Shown here in pieces: positions 9,430 to 17,923 of a DNA stretch of 64,000 nucleotides. The DNA comes from Aquimarina sp. Aq107. Lineage in GTDB: Bacteria; Bacteroidota; Bacteroidia; Flavobacteriales; Flavobacteriaceae. Location: positions 4,078,501 to 4,142,500 of the forward strand of contig NZ_OX030782.1 of NCBI RefSeq assembly GCF_943733665.1, in the 5' to 3' direction. The position numbers and the translations under genes are program-made. The notes beneath the pieces are model-generated. The model was given only the letters and a program-made list of their open reading frames with translations. It was not told the origin of the DNA and did not search any database. Each line of letters opens with the position of its first letter. Positions within the stretch are counted from its first letter, which is position 1.

Positions 9430-9473
9430 AAAACAAAAAAGCAAGCTTAGAAAAGCTTGCTTTTTTGTTTTTT
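9428..9473. terminator. Bidirectional terminator with a 21-base perfect inverted repeat
   Basis: Arms 9428-9448 and 9453-9473 are perfectly complementary around a four-base loop (AGAA). The GC core is GCAAGCTT and both flanks are A/T tracts, so it can stop transcription from the rhodanese gene and from the convergent PorP/SprF gene. Confidence 0.92.
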
Positions 9474-9489
9474 ATCAATGTAAATATTC

Positions 9490-10512
9490 CTAATTGTTAA
9501 CTGCAGGACAATGACAATTCCATCTTTCTTTTCGTTTACCAAAGTCATATCCCAATGTCAATTGATGAAAACCTCCATTACTTAAAACAACAGAATTAGC
9601 CTGATAACTATAGGTATACCCCACCATCCAATTTTTATAATTAATCCCCATAAAAGGCGTAACATATTGAAGTTTTTGACTTTCAATTTCTGCACCTGTT
9701 TGAGAAAATTCTGCTCCATCAAAACTTCTTCTATACGACAATCCTCCCCACAATGTGGCTAATTCCCCAAATCTTCTATATACTTTTAAATTTCCATCTA
9801 TCGTACTTTCTTTAGTTTGATCCGTTGATTGATATAAAATTGATGGTTCTAAGCTCCAAGGACCATTTGATAATCCAAACACATATCCTACCGAAAAGAT
9901 ATACCTTCTCTGGTTATTCGATTCTAGGATAGTATTATTAGCATTGTCAAAGATTTCTCTGGTAGAAGGTAAAATATTCTTAACCGTAAAATGCGCATAC
10001 CAATCAAGATAATGGTAGGACATTCCTACATCTAAATTAAAATATCCACTTTTTTGTTCTCTTCCAATAATTACAGGATCAGGATCTAATGGATCATCTA
10101 GCCCTCTTTCGTCTACATTAGACTGTATAAAAGCTCCACTAATCCCAAAAGACAACATATTAAGATCAGTTCGATCTCTCGAAAACAATAAATGATACGC
10201 AAAAGTCGTAAATACCCCTGTTTGTGAGAAACGTCCATTCTCATCTCTGTATACAATAGCTCCTAGACCGACTTTATCACCAGTTCTAAAATTAACGTTA
10301 GCCGATTGCGTACTAGGCGCATTATCTACATCAAACCACTGTTTTCTAGCAGTAAGTCTTATTTTATTCGCATTAGAAGCTCCTGCCATAGATGGATGAA
10401 CCAAATATAGATTGTCAGAAAGATAATCTGCATAAACTGGAATTCCTTCCTGAGAAAAAATAAGTTGTGAGGTCAGTATAGCAAACAACAAATAATATTT
10501 CTTCAAATTCAT
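9490..10512 (-). CDS. PorP/SprF family type IX secretion-associated outer membrane protein
   Basis: 340 residues. Signal peptide ending IFSQ (about residue 20), then the family opening with YADYLSDNLYLVHPSMAGAS, followed by alternating amphipathic beta strands of a 14-strand-type barrel and the end ...QLTLGYDFGK. PorP/SprF proteins dock type IX secretion substrates with type B C-terminal domains. Such genes normally sit beside a giant adhesin gene; here no substrate gene is adjacent, so this is an orphan copy. The C-terminus carries an unusual short tail, WNCHCPAVNN. Divergent from the nfu gene. Confidence 0.88.
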   Translation of the reverse strand: MNLKKYYLLFAILTSQLIFSQEGIPVYADYLSDNLYLVHPSMAGASNANKIRLTARKQWFDVDNAPSTQSANVNFRTGDKVGLGAIVYRDENGRFSQTGVFTTFAYHLLFSRDRTDLNMLSFGISGAFIQSNVDERGLDDPLDPDPVIIGREQKSGYFNLDVGMSYHYLDWYAHFTVKNILPSTREIFDNANNTILESNNQRRYIFSVGYVFGLSNGPWSLEPSILYQSTDQTKESTIDGNLKVYRRFGELATLWGGLSYRRSFDGAEFSQTGAEIESQKLQYVTPFMGINYKNWMVGYTYSYQANSVVLSNGGFHQLTLGYDFGKRKERWNCHCPAVNN

Positions 10513-10641
10513 TAGAGGCTTTAGGTTTAAAAAAAAGGAAAAACTAGGTTAATTATTTCAATATAAACTATTTAATCCTGCTTATATTGTGGGGCTTTAA
10601 TATTTCTTTTCCCAAATTAAAATATTATTTCTTGCCAGCTT

Positions 10642-10649
10642 CAAATATA
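10642..10649 (-). promoter_or_regulatory. Candidate -7 box upstream of the PorP/SprF gene
   Basis: On the minus strand the sequence reads TATATTTG, matching TANNTTTG. It lies 130 bases before the start codon, so the leader would be long, and no -33 element at the right distance is seen. Confidence 0.22.
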
Positions 10650-10759
10650 TAAATTTTTACAAGAACATATCTTTAAAGCCCAGTATTAAAACATTCTTAA
10701 TCTTATAAACCCTACTCCATATGGAATTACTTTTTAGTAAATTTGCCAAAAATTAGATT

Positions 10760-11665
10760 ATGGAAAAGATTTTTGAAATAAAAATAGAACCAACTTCTAA
10801 TGCAAGTATTATAAAGTTTGAGGCTAATTACTTTTTAACGCAACATACTAGCTATGAATTTGAAAATATAGATCACGCCAAAAATTCTCCCTTGGCGCAG
10901 CAGTTATTTTACCTTCCTTTTGTAAAAAGAGTATTTATTGCTCAAAATTTTATTGCGATAGATAAATTTGATATTGTAGAATGGGGTGATGTACAAGACG
11001 AAGTTGCAGAACAAATAAAAACATATTTAAATAGCGGGCAACCTATTATAAACGAAACTTCTGCTACTAAAAAAGTGCCTATTACTATTTATGCAGAAAG
11101 TACACCTAACCCTGCTGTACTTAAATTTGTAGCAAATAAAAAATTAGTTACAACTGGGCATGAATTTAAAAGTATTGATGATACTAAAGAAGCTCCTATT
11201 GCAGAAAAATTATTTCATTTCCCTTTCGTAAAAGAAGTATATATCGATGAGAACTATATCTCAATTAATAAGTACGATATGGCAGACTGGAATGATATTA
11301 CTTTAGAGATAAGAGAATTCTTGAGAGAATATCTAGAAGAAGGTAAAGAAGTTTTATCTGAAAATGCTACTGCATCAAAAAGTCAAGTAGAGAAACAGGC
11401 CGAGGCCGATTTTGAAAAACTAGATGACACCTCTAAAGATATTGTAAATATTATAGAAGAATATATTAAACCCGCTGTTGCTAGTGATGGAGGTAACATT
11501 ATGTTCGATTCTTATGATCCAGAAAGTAAAGGTGTAAAAGTAATTTTACAAGGAGCTTGTAGCGGATGTCCATCGTCTACTTTTACATTAAAAAATGGTA
11601 TAGAAAATATGCTAAAAGAAATGCTAAAAGACAAAGTAGCATTTGTAGAAGCTATAAATGGGTAG
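10760..11665 (+). CDS. Nfu-type iron-sulfur scaffold protein with two Nfu_N domains
   Basis: 301 residues. Two similar Nfu N-terminal domains in tandem (about 1-95 and 105-200), each with a ...FEANYFLT / FVANKKLV... strand, a PLAQQLFYLPFVK / PIAEKLFHFPFVK helix and a Y/FDxADWxD-like segment. They are followed by a NifU C-terminal domain (about 225-300) with the cluster-binding GACSGCPSS (CxxC). Delivers Fe-S clusters to apo-proteins. Cytosolic, no signal peptide. The many Fe-S and haem proteins in the window are plausible clients, but no direct link is shown. A TAAATTTG box at 10738 could be its -7 element. Confidence 0.93.
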   Translation: MEKIFEIKIEPTSNASIIKFEANYFLTQHTSYEFENIDHAKNSPLAQQLFYLPFVKRVFIAQNFIAIDKFDIVEWGDVQDEVAEQIKTYLNSGQPIINETSATKKVPITIYAESTPNPAVLKFVANKKLVTTGHEFKSIDDTKEAPIAEKLFHFPFVKEVYIDENYISINKYDMADWNDITLEIREFLREYLEEGKEVLSENATASKSQVEKQAEADFEKLDDTSKDIVNIIEEYIKPAVASDGGNIMFDSYDPESKGVKVILQGACSGCPSSTFTLKNGIENMLKEMLKDKVAFVEAING

Positions 11666-11792
11666 TTTATCGAATAATCTTTAATGATATCGAAAAAACC
11701 ATAAAAATAATAGCGGTAAATATTAAAAAAAGAACAAAGTATCTTGTATATTAGAGACTCTTTTATAAAATATTAACCAAAAAATTATTAAA

Positions 11793-11993
11793 ATGGCAAT
11801 TGTTAAAGTAATAGAAGTAATAGCATCATCAGAAAAAGGTTGGGAAGATGCAGCTAGAAATGGTGTCAAAGAAGCTAGTAAAACAGTTAAAAACATCAAA
11901 TCTGCTTGGGTATCTGATCAAAAAATGATTATTGATGACAATCAAATTAAAGAGTATCGAGTAATTTTAAAGATTTCTTTCGAAATAAAATAA
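11793..11993 (+). CDS. Dodecin family flavin-binding protein
   Basis: 66 residues, the full family length. The sequence MAIVKVIEVIASSEKGWEDAA, the tryptophan in the IKSAWVSDQ segment (expected to stack on flavin) and the ending IKEYRVILKISFEI match dodecins, which assemble as hollow dodecamers that store FMN, FAD or riboflavin precursors. It follows nfu by 127 bases and is closed by a strong terminator. The small size, alternating beta-alpha-beta-beta pattern and exact ending make the call secure. Confidence 0.93.
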   Translation: MAIVKVIEVIASSEKGWEDAARNGVKEASKTVKNIKSAWVSDQKMIIDDNQIKEYRVILKISFEIK

Positions 11994-12011
11994 TTAATTA
12001 CTTTCTATATT

Positions 12012-12049
12012 ATAAAAAGCATCTCATAATTTATGAGATGCTTTTTATA
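12012..12049 (+). terminator. Terminator after the dodecin gene
   Basis: Perfect stem AAAAAGCATCTCAT / ATGAGATGCTTTTT with a short AT loop, 20 bases after the stop codon. Confidence 0.92.
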
Positions 12050-12420
12050 TACCTTCTTAAAAAGTTATGAATCTATTTTATTCATTCAATTATCAAAAAT
12101 TTAATTTTTTTCAAAAAAACATATTATTAATTCAATCCTATTTTTATAGTCTCCCGCAATGTTTGTTTCAATAAGTAAATCAAGCTTTTAGCTTTTTATC
12201 TGAAGTATTTTCTTACAAATTAATATCGTTTTCGTTCATTTTTTACTGTTTTACCACAGAAAAACGATGCTAATTTTTTAATAAAATTCAATATTTCTAA
12301 TTGATATGAGGTTAAAAATGTTATTCTATTGAAGAATCAATAAAAATTATGTATTAAAACTTATATTTTTGCATTTAAACTCCCTTTTCATTAAATTTAA
12401 TTCACCTAAATCAATATACC
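12050..12420. other. AT-rich intergenic stretch without a gene
   Basis: Together with the terminator this makes 427 bases between dodecin and the next gene. I see no ORF, tRNA or repeat of note. The half-sites ATCGTTTT (near 12226) and AAAACGAT (near 12261) are inverted but far apart. A -7-like box lies at 12364. Confidence 0.6.
12364..12371 (+). promoter_or_regulatory. Candidate -7 promoter element
   Basis: TATTTTTG fits TANNTTTG and lies 50 bases before the GTG start of the secreted protein gene. A -33 TTG at the expected spacing is not evident. Confidence 0.4.
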
Positions 12421-13125
12421 GTGAGAAAAATATTACAATTTTTATTTCTAATAATGTCCCCGGTTTTATTTGCACAATTACCGCAATCTTTATTAAAACC
12501 GGCGAAGAGAGTTACTACTTTTGATGAGTATGATGGTTCTATATTTAAGAGCCTTAAATACAAAGATGCAAGCGTCATAGATGAAAAGTCTGGAACATTT
12601 GACACTAAGCTCCGTTACAACGCATATAATGATGCTTTAGAACATAAAAAAGGTTCTGAATTATTTGAGCTCGTAAAAAATCCTACAGCTCATGCTAGGA
12701 TAGATGGAGATTATTATTACTACTGCAACTTTAAGACACAGCGTGGTCTAAAAAGACCTGGATATTATGTTCTTGTTGAGCTAAATGAACAATACAGAAT
12801 ATATAAAAAGTATAATGTAAAAATCACCAAACCTGACAAAAGAGGTTCAGCTAGTGGTACAGCTACCCCAGGAAAGGTTCAGATAAAAACCAAGTACTAT
12901 CTAGAAGAACGTGGTGTTATCATGGAACTTCCAATGAATAAAAAGAAGGTTTTAGCTGCTCTTGGCGATAAAGAAGAAGAGTTAAAAACCTATATGAAAA
13001 AGGAAAAGATAAAGGTTAGAAAGGAAGAAGATTTAATTCGCCTTGTTTCCAGATATAATGCACTAAAAAATATGGATGGTAATCCTTCGAGAAGCCTTCT
13101 AAGCACTAGAAGTCGAAGAAATTAA
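12421..13125 (+). CDS. Secreted protein of unknown function (GTG start)
   Basis: 234 residues. The GTG start is chosen because it begins a clean signal peptide (MRKILQFLFLIMSPVLFAQ, cleavage about residue 19), and upstream the frame closes at 12376 without an ATG. The mature part is lysine-rich and basic, with aromatic clusters (DYYYYCNF) and a charged helical C-terminus ending in SRSLLSTRSRRN. I recognise no family. It is monocistronic, between the dodecin terminator and its own terminator at 13172. Confidence 0.75.
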   Translation: MRKILQFLFLIMSPVLFAQLPQSLLKPAKRVTTFDEYDGSIFKSLKYKDASVIDEKSGTFDTKLRYNAYNDALEHKKGSELFELVKNPTAHARIDGDYYYYCNFKTQRGLKRPGYYVLVELNEQYRIYKKYNVKITKPDKRGSASGTATPGKVQIKTKYYLEERGVIMELPMNKKKVLAALGDKEEELKTYMKKEKIKVRKEEDLIRLVSRYNALKNMDGNPSRSLLSTRSRRN

Positions 13126-13171
13126 AAACACCTTAGAAAAAATAAAACTTTAATGATTTAGAGTAAATAAT

Positions 13172-13201
13172 AAAAAGCTATCTGTTTAGATGGCTTTTTT
13201 G
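13172..13201. terminator. Terminator between convergent genes
   Basis: Stem AAAAAGCTATCT / AGATGGCTTTTT (one G-T pair) with a GTTT loop, flanked by A and T tracts. It can serve both the upstream + gene and the tsaB operon on the minus strand. Confidence 0.8.
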
Positions 13202-13235
13202 TTTATTATATCTTATCACAATAATTAAAGACTTT

Positions 13236-13895
13236 CTAACCTGCGACAAAGTCTTTTAAGTAATAAGGCTCAAAATAACTAACATCTTCAAAATCCTCTT
13301 CTAAAAACTTAGTATATCCTAAGATTCCCATCTCTACTGCAGATGGTAATTTGTCTGTTATAAACTTAGCATTCTTATGACTACAAATCTCTTCGAACTT
13401 GGCAACACCATTACCTATGAAATATACTTGTTTATTTTCTAAATACATACTAAAAGAGTCCTCCGAAAGTACTTCTGCTTCAATAGTTCGCACTTGTTTA
13501 TAATCACTTGAAAAAACTGCGGAATACACTTCCATTCTCCTTGCATCCAGCATAGGAATAATAAAACATTCTGTTGATTTTACTTGTAATGCAAGCCCTT
13601 TTAATGTACTAACAGATATTAGAGGAATATTTAAGCCAAAACATAAGCCTTTAGCTGCGGAAACACCAATCCTAAGGCCAGTGTAAGAACCAGGTCCTTT
13701 ACTTACTGCAATTGCATCAAGTTTATCCAAAGCTATCCCAGCTTCCTTTATGACAATTGTTATAAACTGATGTAAACGCTCCGCGTGAGAATATTTAGTG
13801 TCGTAATCTTCTTTAAAAGCAATCACTTTACCATCTTTAGACAAAGCGACAGAACAATTAGTTGTAGAAGTTTCTAAACAAAGAATATAAGACAT
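13236..13895 (-). CDS. tsaB: tRNA threonylcarbamoyladenosine biosynthesis protein TsaB
   Basis: 219 residues. ASKHA-fold start ILCLETSTTNCSVAL and the family motif SKGPGSYTGLRIGVSAAKGL (about 65-84). Partner of TsaD/TsaE in making t6A37 of ANN-decoding tRNAs; cytoplasmic. It is the last gene of the exporter run, 37 bases after the membrane-fusion protein gene, and ends before the terminator at 13172. Its placement with the exporter is likely just transcriptional co-location. Confidence 0.95.
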   Translation of the reverse strand: MSYILCLETSTTNCSVALSKDGKVIAFKEDYDTKYSHAERLHQFITIVIKEAGIALDKLDAIAVSKGPGSYTGLRIGVSAAKGLCFGLNIPLISVSTLKGLALQVKSTECFIIPMLDARRMEVYSAVFSSDYKQVRTIEAEVLSEDSFSMYLENKQVYFIGNGVAKFEEICSHKNAKFITDKLPSAVEMGILGYTKFLEEDFEDVSYFEPYYLKDFVAG

Positions 13896-13932
13896 CTTTA
13901 AAAAAATTTACGCAAAGATACCTTTAATTATA

Positions 13933-15216
13933 TTATTCTTTAGTCGTCTCTTTCTTATCGCTTTTAGAAGATACTTTATCACCTGTTTTTAGTGTTTTAG
14001 TCACAACATTATAAGGACCTATAATTACCTCTTCTCCAACTTCTAAACCTTCTGTGATTTCTATATTACTATCGTCTTGAATTCCCGTTTTTATCACTCT
14101 TAATTTAGCAGCTCCTCCATCTTTCACAAACACACATTCGAACTTCTCATCAGATTCTTTCAACTTTTCTTTTGTGTAAGATCTCTTTACATTACTAGAA
14201 GTATCACTTTTTATAACTATAGCACTAATAGGAATACCTATAACCTTTTCTCTTTTATTAGTAATAACATCTACTGTTGCAGTCATACCTGGCCTAAAAG
14301 GAGAATAGCTCTCTGGCTTATCTTTTATTAAGTCTTTATATGATTCTTCAAGAATACGAACCTTTACTTTAAAATTAGTCACCTGATCTGCACTCAATGT
14401 GCTTTCTGCAGAGTTTGCTATTTCTGTAACTAACCCTTTAAATTGCTTTTTAAGATATGCATCAACTTCAACTATAGTAGAATCACCTAAGGATATTTTT
14501 ACAATATCATTTTCATTAACATCTACTTCAACCTCCATATTATTTAAATTAGCAACTCTTACTATTTCTGTTCCTGCCATTTGTTGTGTTCCTACCACTC
14601 GCTCCCCTAATTCTACGGATAGTTTAGAAACGGTTCCGCTCATAGGAGCATAAATAGTTGTTCTACTAAGGTTATCTTTTGCTTCATTTACAGTAGCTTG
14701 AGAACTCTTTACACTATAAAAAGCTGACTGCTTTGCTGCTTCTGCCACCTCATATGCAGAAACAGAACTATCCCATTCTGCTTTAGAAATAACTCCTTTA
14801 TTAAACAGCTCTTTGTTACGATCATAACTTAGCTTTGCTTCTTTAAGACTTGCTTCTGCCTGTCGTAAACCAGCTCTCGTATTTTCTAAAGCTGCCTGAG
14901 ACCTATTCAATCCTGACTGTATAATATCTGGATTAATTCTTACTAACAGATCTCCTTTATTTACTTGTTGCCCTTCTTTAATTGGTAAATCAATTATTTC
15001 ACCCGACACCTCAGAGGATAACTTAACCTCCACTTCAGGTTGAATTTTTCCTGTTGCAGAAACAGTTTCAATAATATCAAGTTTTTCAATTGTCGATATT
15101 TCAACTTCTTTCAAGTTTCCGTCTTTACCAAACAATCCTGCCTTTTTACCAAAGACCAGTCCTATAACCAAAACGACAACAATTATTAATATGATTAGTA
15201 AAGTTTTTCTACTCAT
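13933..15216 (-). CDS. Efflux membrane-fusion protein (HlyD/MacA type), second copy
   Basis: 427 residues. N-terminal membrane anchor (about 5-23), biotinyl-lipoyl half motifs, a long alpha-hairpin with heptads (about 100-190, KELFNKGVISKAEWD), lipoyl return TIYAPMSGTVSKLSVELGE, beta-barrel domain, and a membrane-proximal domain ending in a Lys/Ser-rich tail. It bridges the inner-membrane transporter and the TolC-type channel. The family hairpin with NKGVIS resembles the paralogue at 16755, but overall identity is low. Encoded directly after the TolC gene and before tsaB. Confidence 0.9.
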   Translation of the reverse strand: MSRKTLLIILIIVVVLVIGLVFGKKAGLFGKDGNLKEVEISTIEKLDIIETVSATGKIQPEVEVKLSSEVSGEIIDLPIKEGQQVNKGDLLVRINPDIIQSGLNRSQAALENTRAGLRQAEASLKEAKLSYDRNKELFNKGVISKAEWDSSVSAYEVAEAAKQSAFYSVKSSQATVNEAKDNLSRTTIYAPMSGTVSKLSVELGERVVGTQQMAGTEIVRVANLNNMEVEVDVNENDIVKISLGDSTIVEVDAYLKKQFKGLVTEIANSAESTLSADQVTNFKVKVRILEESYKDLIKDKPESYSPFRPGMTATVDVITNKREKVIGIPISAIVIKSDTSSNVKRSYTKEKLKESDEKFECVFVKDGGAAKLRVIKTGIQDDSNIEITEGLEVGEEVIIGPYNVVTKTLKTGDKVSSKSDKKETTKE

Positions 15217-15293
15217 GGCTTACTTTAAAAAATTAATTCTATTGGATGAAATTACGATCTTTTGGGTAACAGCCCAAATAGACCATTATTTAT

Positions 15294-16628
15294 TTACAAT
15301 TTAATATCTGCTATTTTTATCCCAAAATAAAGCTCTAACACTTTAATTTTGAATATATAATCAAACTTTGCCTGCACCTCATTACTTTGTGCATTTTCTA
15401 ATCTAAACTTTGATTGACTAAAATCAAAGGCATTAGTTCTTCCTACATCGTATCTATCTTTAGCATATTCATATGCTCTTTCCTGAGCTTTTACTGCAAC
15501 TAGAGAAGCTTCGTACGCTTCTGCGGATCCCTTGGCATCTAAATATGCCTGATACACATTGCTATCAAGATCTAATTCTGCTTGCTCTAATTGAAACGCT
15601 GTCTGTTTTACATTAACCTTACTCCTTTTTACATTTACTCTTGACGAAAATCTATTTAAAATAGGAACGCTTAATTGTAAACCATAAGAAAAACCATCAT
15701 TTTCATACAATTGTTTCACAAGACTTCTATCAAAAAAATCGTTATCAGCCCATCTTGTATTATATCCAAAAAATGCACTTAAGGTTGGGTAATATGCTCC
15801 TCTTGCAATCTGTAAATCCTTTTCAGCAATTAATTTATTTTGTTCAGCTATTTGAACTTCATATCTAGCTCCTCTAGCACTAGATCTGATTTCTTCAATT
15901 GATTTATTTAGAATAGATGCTGAAGGAATTAGATATTCTTGTTCTGCGATATCAAACTTCTCATAATCCTTAATTAACAATGTTTGCGCTAGTCCAACGC
16001 GAGCAATTAATACTGCATTTTCTGCCTGTACAATACGCGTTAATTCATCTGCCGAAGTAGCTTCTATTTCTAATAGATCTCCTTGTGGCAACACACCTGC
16101 ATCTACTAAATCTTTGGTACGTTTAAGTTGTTCTAAAGTAATATCATGTTGTTTCTCTATTACTTTTAAAGATTCTTTATTTAATAAAACTTGCAAATAA
16201 CTATTAGCAACAAACAATGCAATATCATCTTTTGATTTACCTAAATTATACTGACTTAATAACTTATTCATGTTAGCTCTTTGTAACTGTCTAAAATTAC
16301 GTAAACCATCAAACAAAGTAAGCCCTAAATTAGCACCACCTGTTAAGGATGTAAATGTATTACTCTCGAAAGTATTGGTTACTGGGTTAATATTGGCTCC
16401 TGTGTTTGAAGAAAGGCTAGCCGAGGTATTAACTGTAGGCACAAAATTTCCTATTGCCGCTAATTTATCTATCTCAGCAGTTTCGATATTAAGTGCAGAT
16501 TGCTTAATTGTAATATTATTTTCTAAAGCATATTCTACGCACTCCCTTAAAGTCCACTTTTTTTCTTGTGCTTGCGTAGCGATCATCCCAAGAAGGATAC
16601 AGCAAATAATTGAAATTTTAACTTTCAT
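15294..16628 (-). CDS. TolC-family outer membrane efflux channel
   Basis: 444 residues. Signal peptide ending in TQAQ (about residue 20), the family start KWTLRECVEYALENNITIKQS, and two outer-membrane-efflux repeats rich in helical heptads and Asn/Gln (about 25-220 and 235-430). Forms the trimeric outer-membrane and periplasmic conduit. Lies between the two membrane-fusion protein genes in the ABC exporter operon, so it probably serves both. Confidence 0.93.
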   Translation of the reverse strand: MKVKISIICCILLGMIATQAQEKKWTLRECVEYALENNITIKQSALNIETAEIDKLAAIGNFVPTVNTSASLSSNTGANINPVTNTFESNTFTSLTGGANLGLTLFDGLRNFRQLQRANMNKLLSQYNLGKSKDDIALFVANSYLQVLLNKESLKVIEKQHDITLEQLKRTKDLVDAGVLPQGDLLEIEATSADELTRIVQAENAVLIARVGLAQTLLIKDYEKFDIAEQEYLIPSASILNKSIEEIRSSARGARYEVQIAEQNKLIAEKDLQIARGAYYPTLSAFFGYNTRWADNDFFDRSLVKQLYENDGFSYGLQLSVPILNRFSSRVNVKRSKVNVKQTAFQLEQAELDLDSNVYQAYLDAKGSAEAYEASLVAVKAQERAYEYAKDRYDVGRTNAFDFSQSKFRLENAQSNEVQAKFDYIFKIKVLELYFGIKIADIKL

Positions 16629-16754
16629 CCGTTTTTCTTTATTTTAAGAGGTCAGAATGGAGGCTCACCAAAAACAATAAAGTTTTTTAGTTTACTTCAC
16701 AATACCTATTTGTATACTATTGATTGTTATTGTTACACTTTTTGTTAAAAAAAA

Positions 16755-17867
16755 TTAATTCCCAAACTCTGGCTTCTTAATTTGATTCCAAACTTTGATC
16801 TTATCTTCTTTGGTAATTCCACTTTTTACTTCAACATTAATCCCGTCACTAACACCTAACTCTACATCTCTATTTTCAAATTTTTGCTCTCCTATAGCAA
16901 CTTCTACAAAAGGTTTTTGGGTTTTAGGATTATATTGGATAAGTGATTCCTTTAAAGCCATCACGCTATCGACTTTTGCTAAAATTATGGATGCATTAGC
17001 ACTTAATCCAGCTCTTATAAAAGTTGTGTCTTTTTTATTTAAAGTTCCTTTTATTTCAAATTGAATTGCTCCATTTTCTTCTTTCCCTTTTGGTGCAATA
17101 TAATCTAAAACCGCATCAAATTTTTTATTCTCTATGGCTCCTACCGTTATTTCTAAAGGTAAATTTTCTTTTATTTTTCCTACTTCACTTTCGTCAACAT
17201 TACCCTCAAAAATCATCTGACCTACATCAGCAACCGCGGCAATTGTAGTTCCATCATTAAAGTTATTAGACTCTATAACCTGATTTCCTTCTTTTACAGG
17301 AACCTCTAGAATCATACCTGTAACAGTCGAACGAATTAAGGTATTTGCCGCACTTCCCAGACCTCTGGTAGTACCAGTTCTTACAATCTGATAATTCTGT
17401 TGAGCAGCTTCATAGTTCTGTTTTGATTGTTTGTATGTAACATCTGCGCCATCAAATTCATTCGCCGATATTACTCCTTTATCAAATAGTTCCTTCTGAC
17501 GATTAAAAACTTTTTCTTGATTGTCTAAGTCTATTTTTGCAGTTTGTACTGCATTTTTAGCACTCTGTAAAGAAGATACATTAGGAATCACCCTAATTTT
17601 AGCTATTAAATCTCCTGACTTAATCTGATCACCAGCCTCGATATAAATTTCTTCTATTATTCCAGAAATGTTTGGCTTTATTAAAACCTCTTCTTTAGGA
17701 ACTATACTTCCGGTTGCAACGGTTTTTTTTATGATTGTTTCTGTCGTGCTCTGCTCTGTTTTATAGGTAACAGGATCTTCTTGGTTTTTTTGATATAAAT
17801 AATACAAGGCCCCTCCGAATATAACTACAATGAGAAGCAAAATAATAACAGTGATTGTTTTTTTCAT
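16755..17867 (-). CDS. Efflux membrane-fusion protein (MacA-like), first copy
   Basis: 370 residues. N-terminal transmembrane helix (about 5-26), lipoyl halves (SGIIEEIYIEAGDQIKSGDLIAKI and the return MILEVPVKEGNQV), alpha-hairpin about 95-160 (KELFDKGVISANEFDGADV), and beta-barrel and membrane-proximal parts. Follows the second permease by 56 bases. In MacAB-TolC systems this subunit stimulates the ABC transporter and seals it to TolC. Confidence 0.9.
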   Translation of the reverse strand: MKKTITVIILLLIVVIFGGALYYLYQKNQEDPVTYKTEQSTTETIIKKTVATGSIVPKEEVLIKPNISGIIEEIYIEAGDQIKSGDLIAKIRVIPNVSSLQSAKNAVQTAKIDLDNQEKVFNRQKELFDKGVISANEFDGADVTYKQSKQNYEAAQQNYQIVRTGTTRGLGSAANTLIRSTVTGMILEVPVKEGNQVIESNNFNDGTTIAAVADVGQMIFEGNVDESEVGKIKENLPLEITVGAIENKKFDAVLDYIAPKGKEENGAIQFEIKGTLNKKDTTFIRAGLSANASIILAKVDSVMALKESLIQYNPKTQKPFVEVAIGEQKFENRDVELGVSDGINVEVKSGITKEDKIKVWNQIKKPEFGN

Positions 17868-17923
17868 TTTCAGTATTTATTGATTCTTTACTATTGTAAC
17901 AGTAAATTTGATTGATTTTACAT

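Noticed and set aside
11566..11754. Small frame overlapping the end of the nfu gene
   Set aside because: Out of frame with the NifU domain, Lys/Ile-rich and without a credible start.
16270..16647. A 125-codon frame opposite the TolC gene
   Set aside because: Antisense shadow of a conserved gene; no signal or motif of its own.
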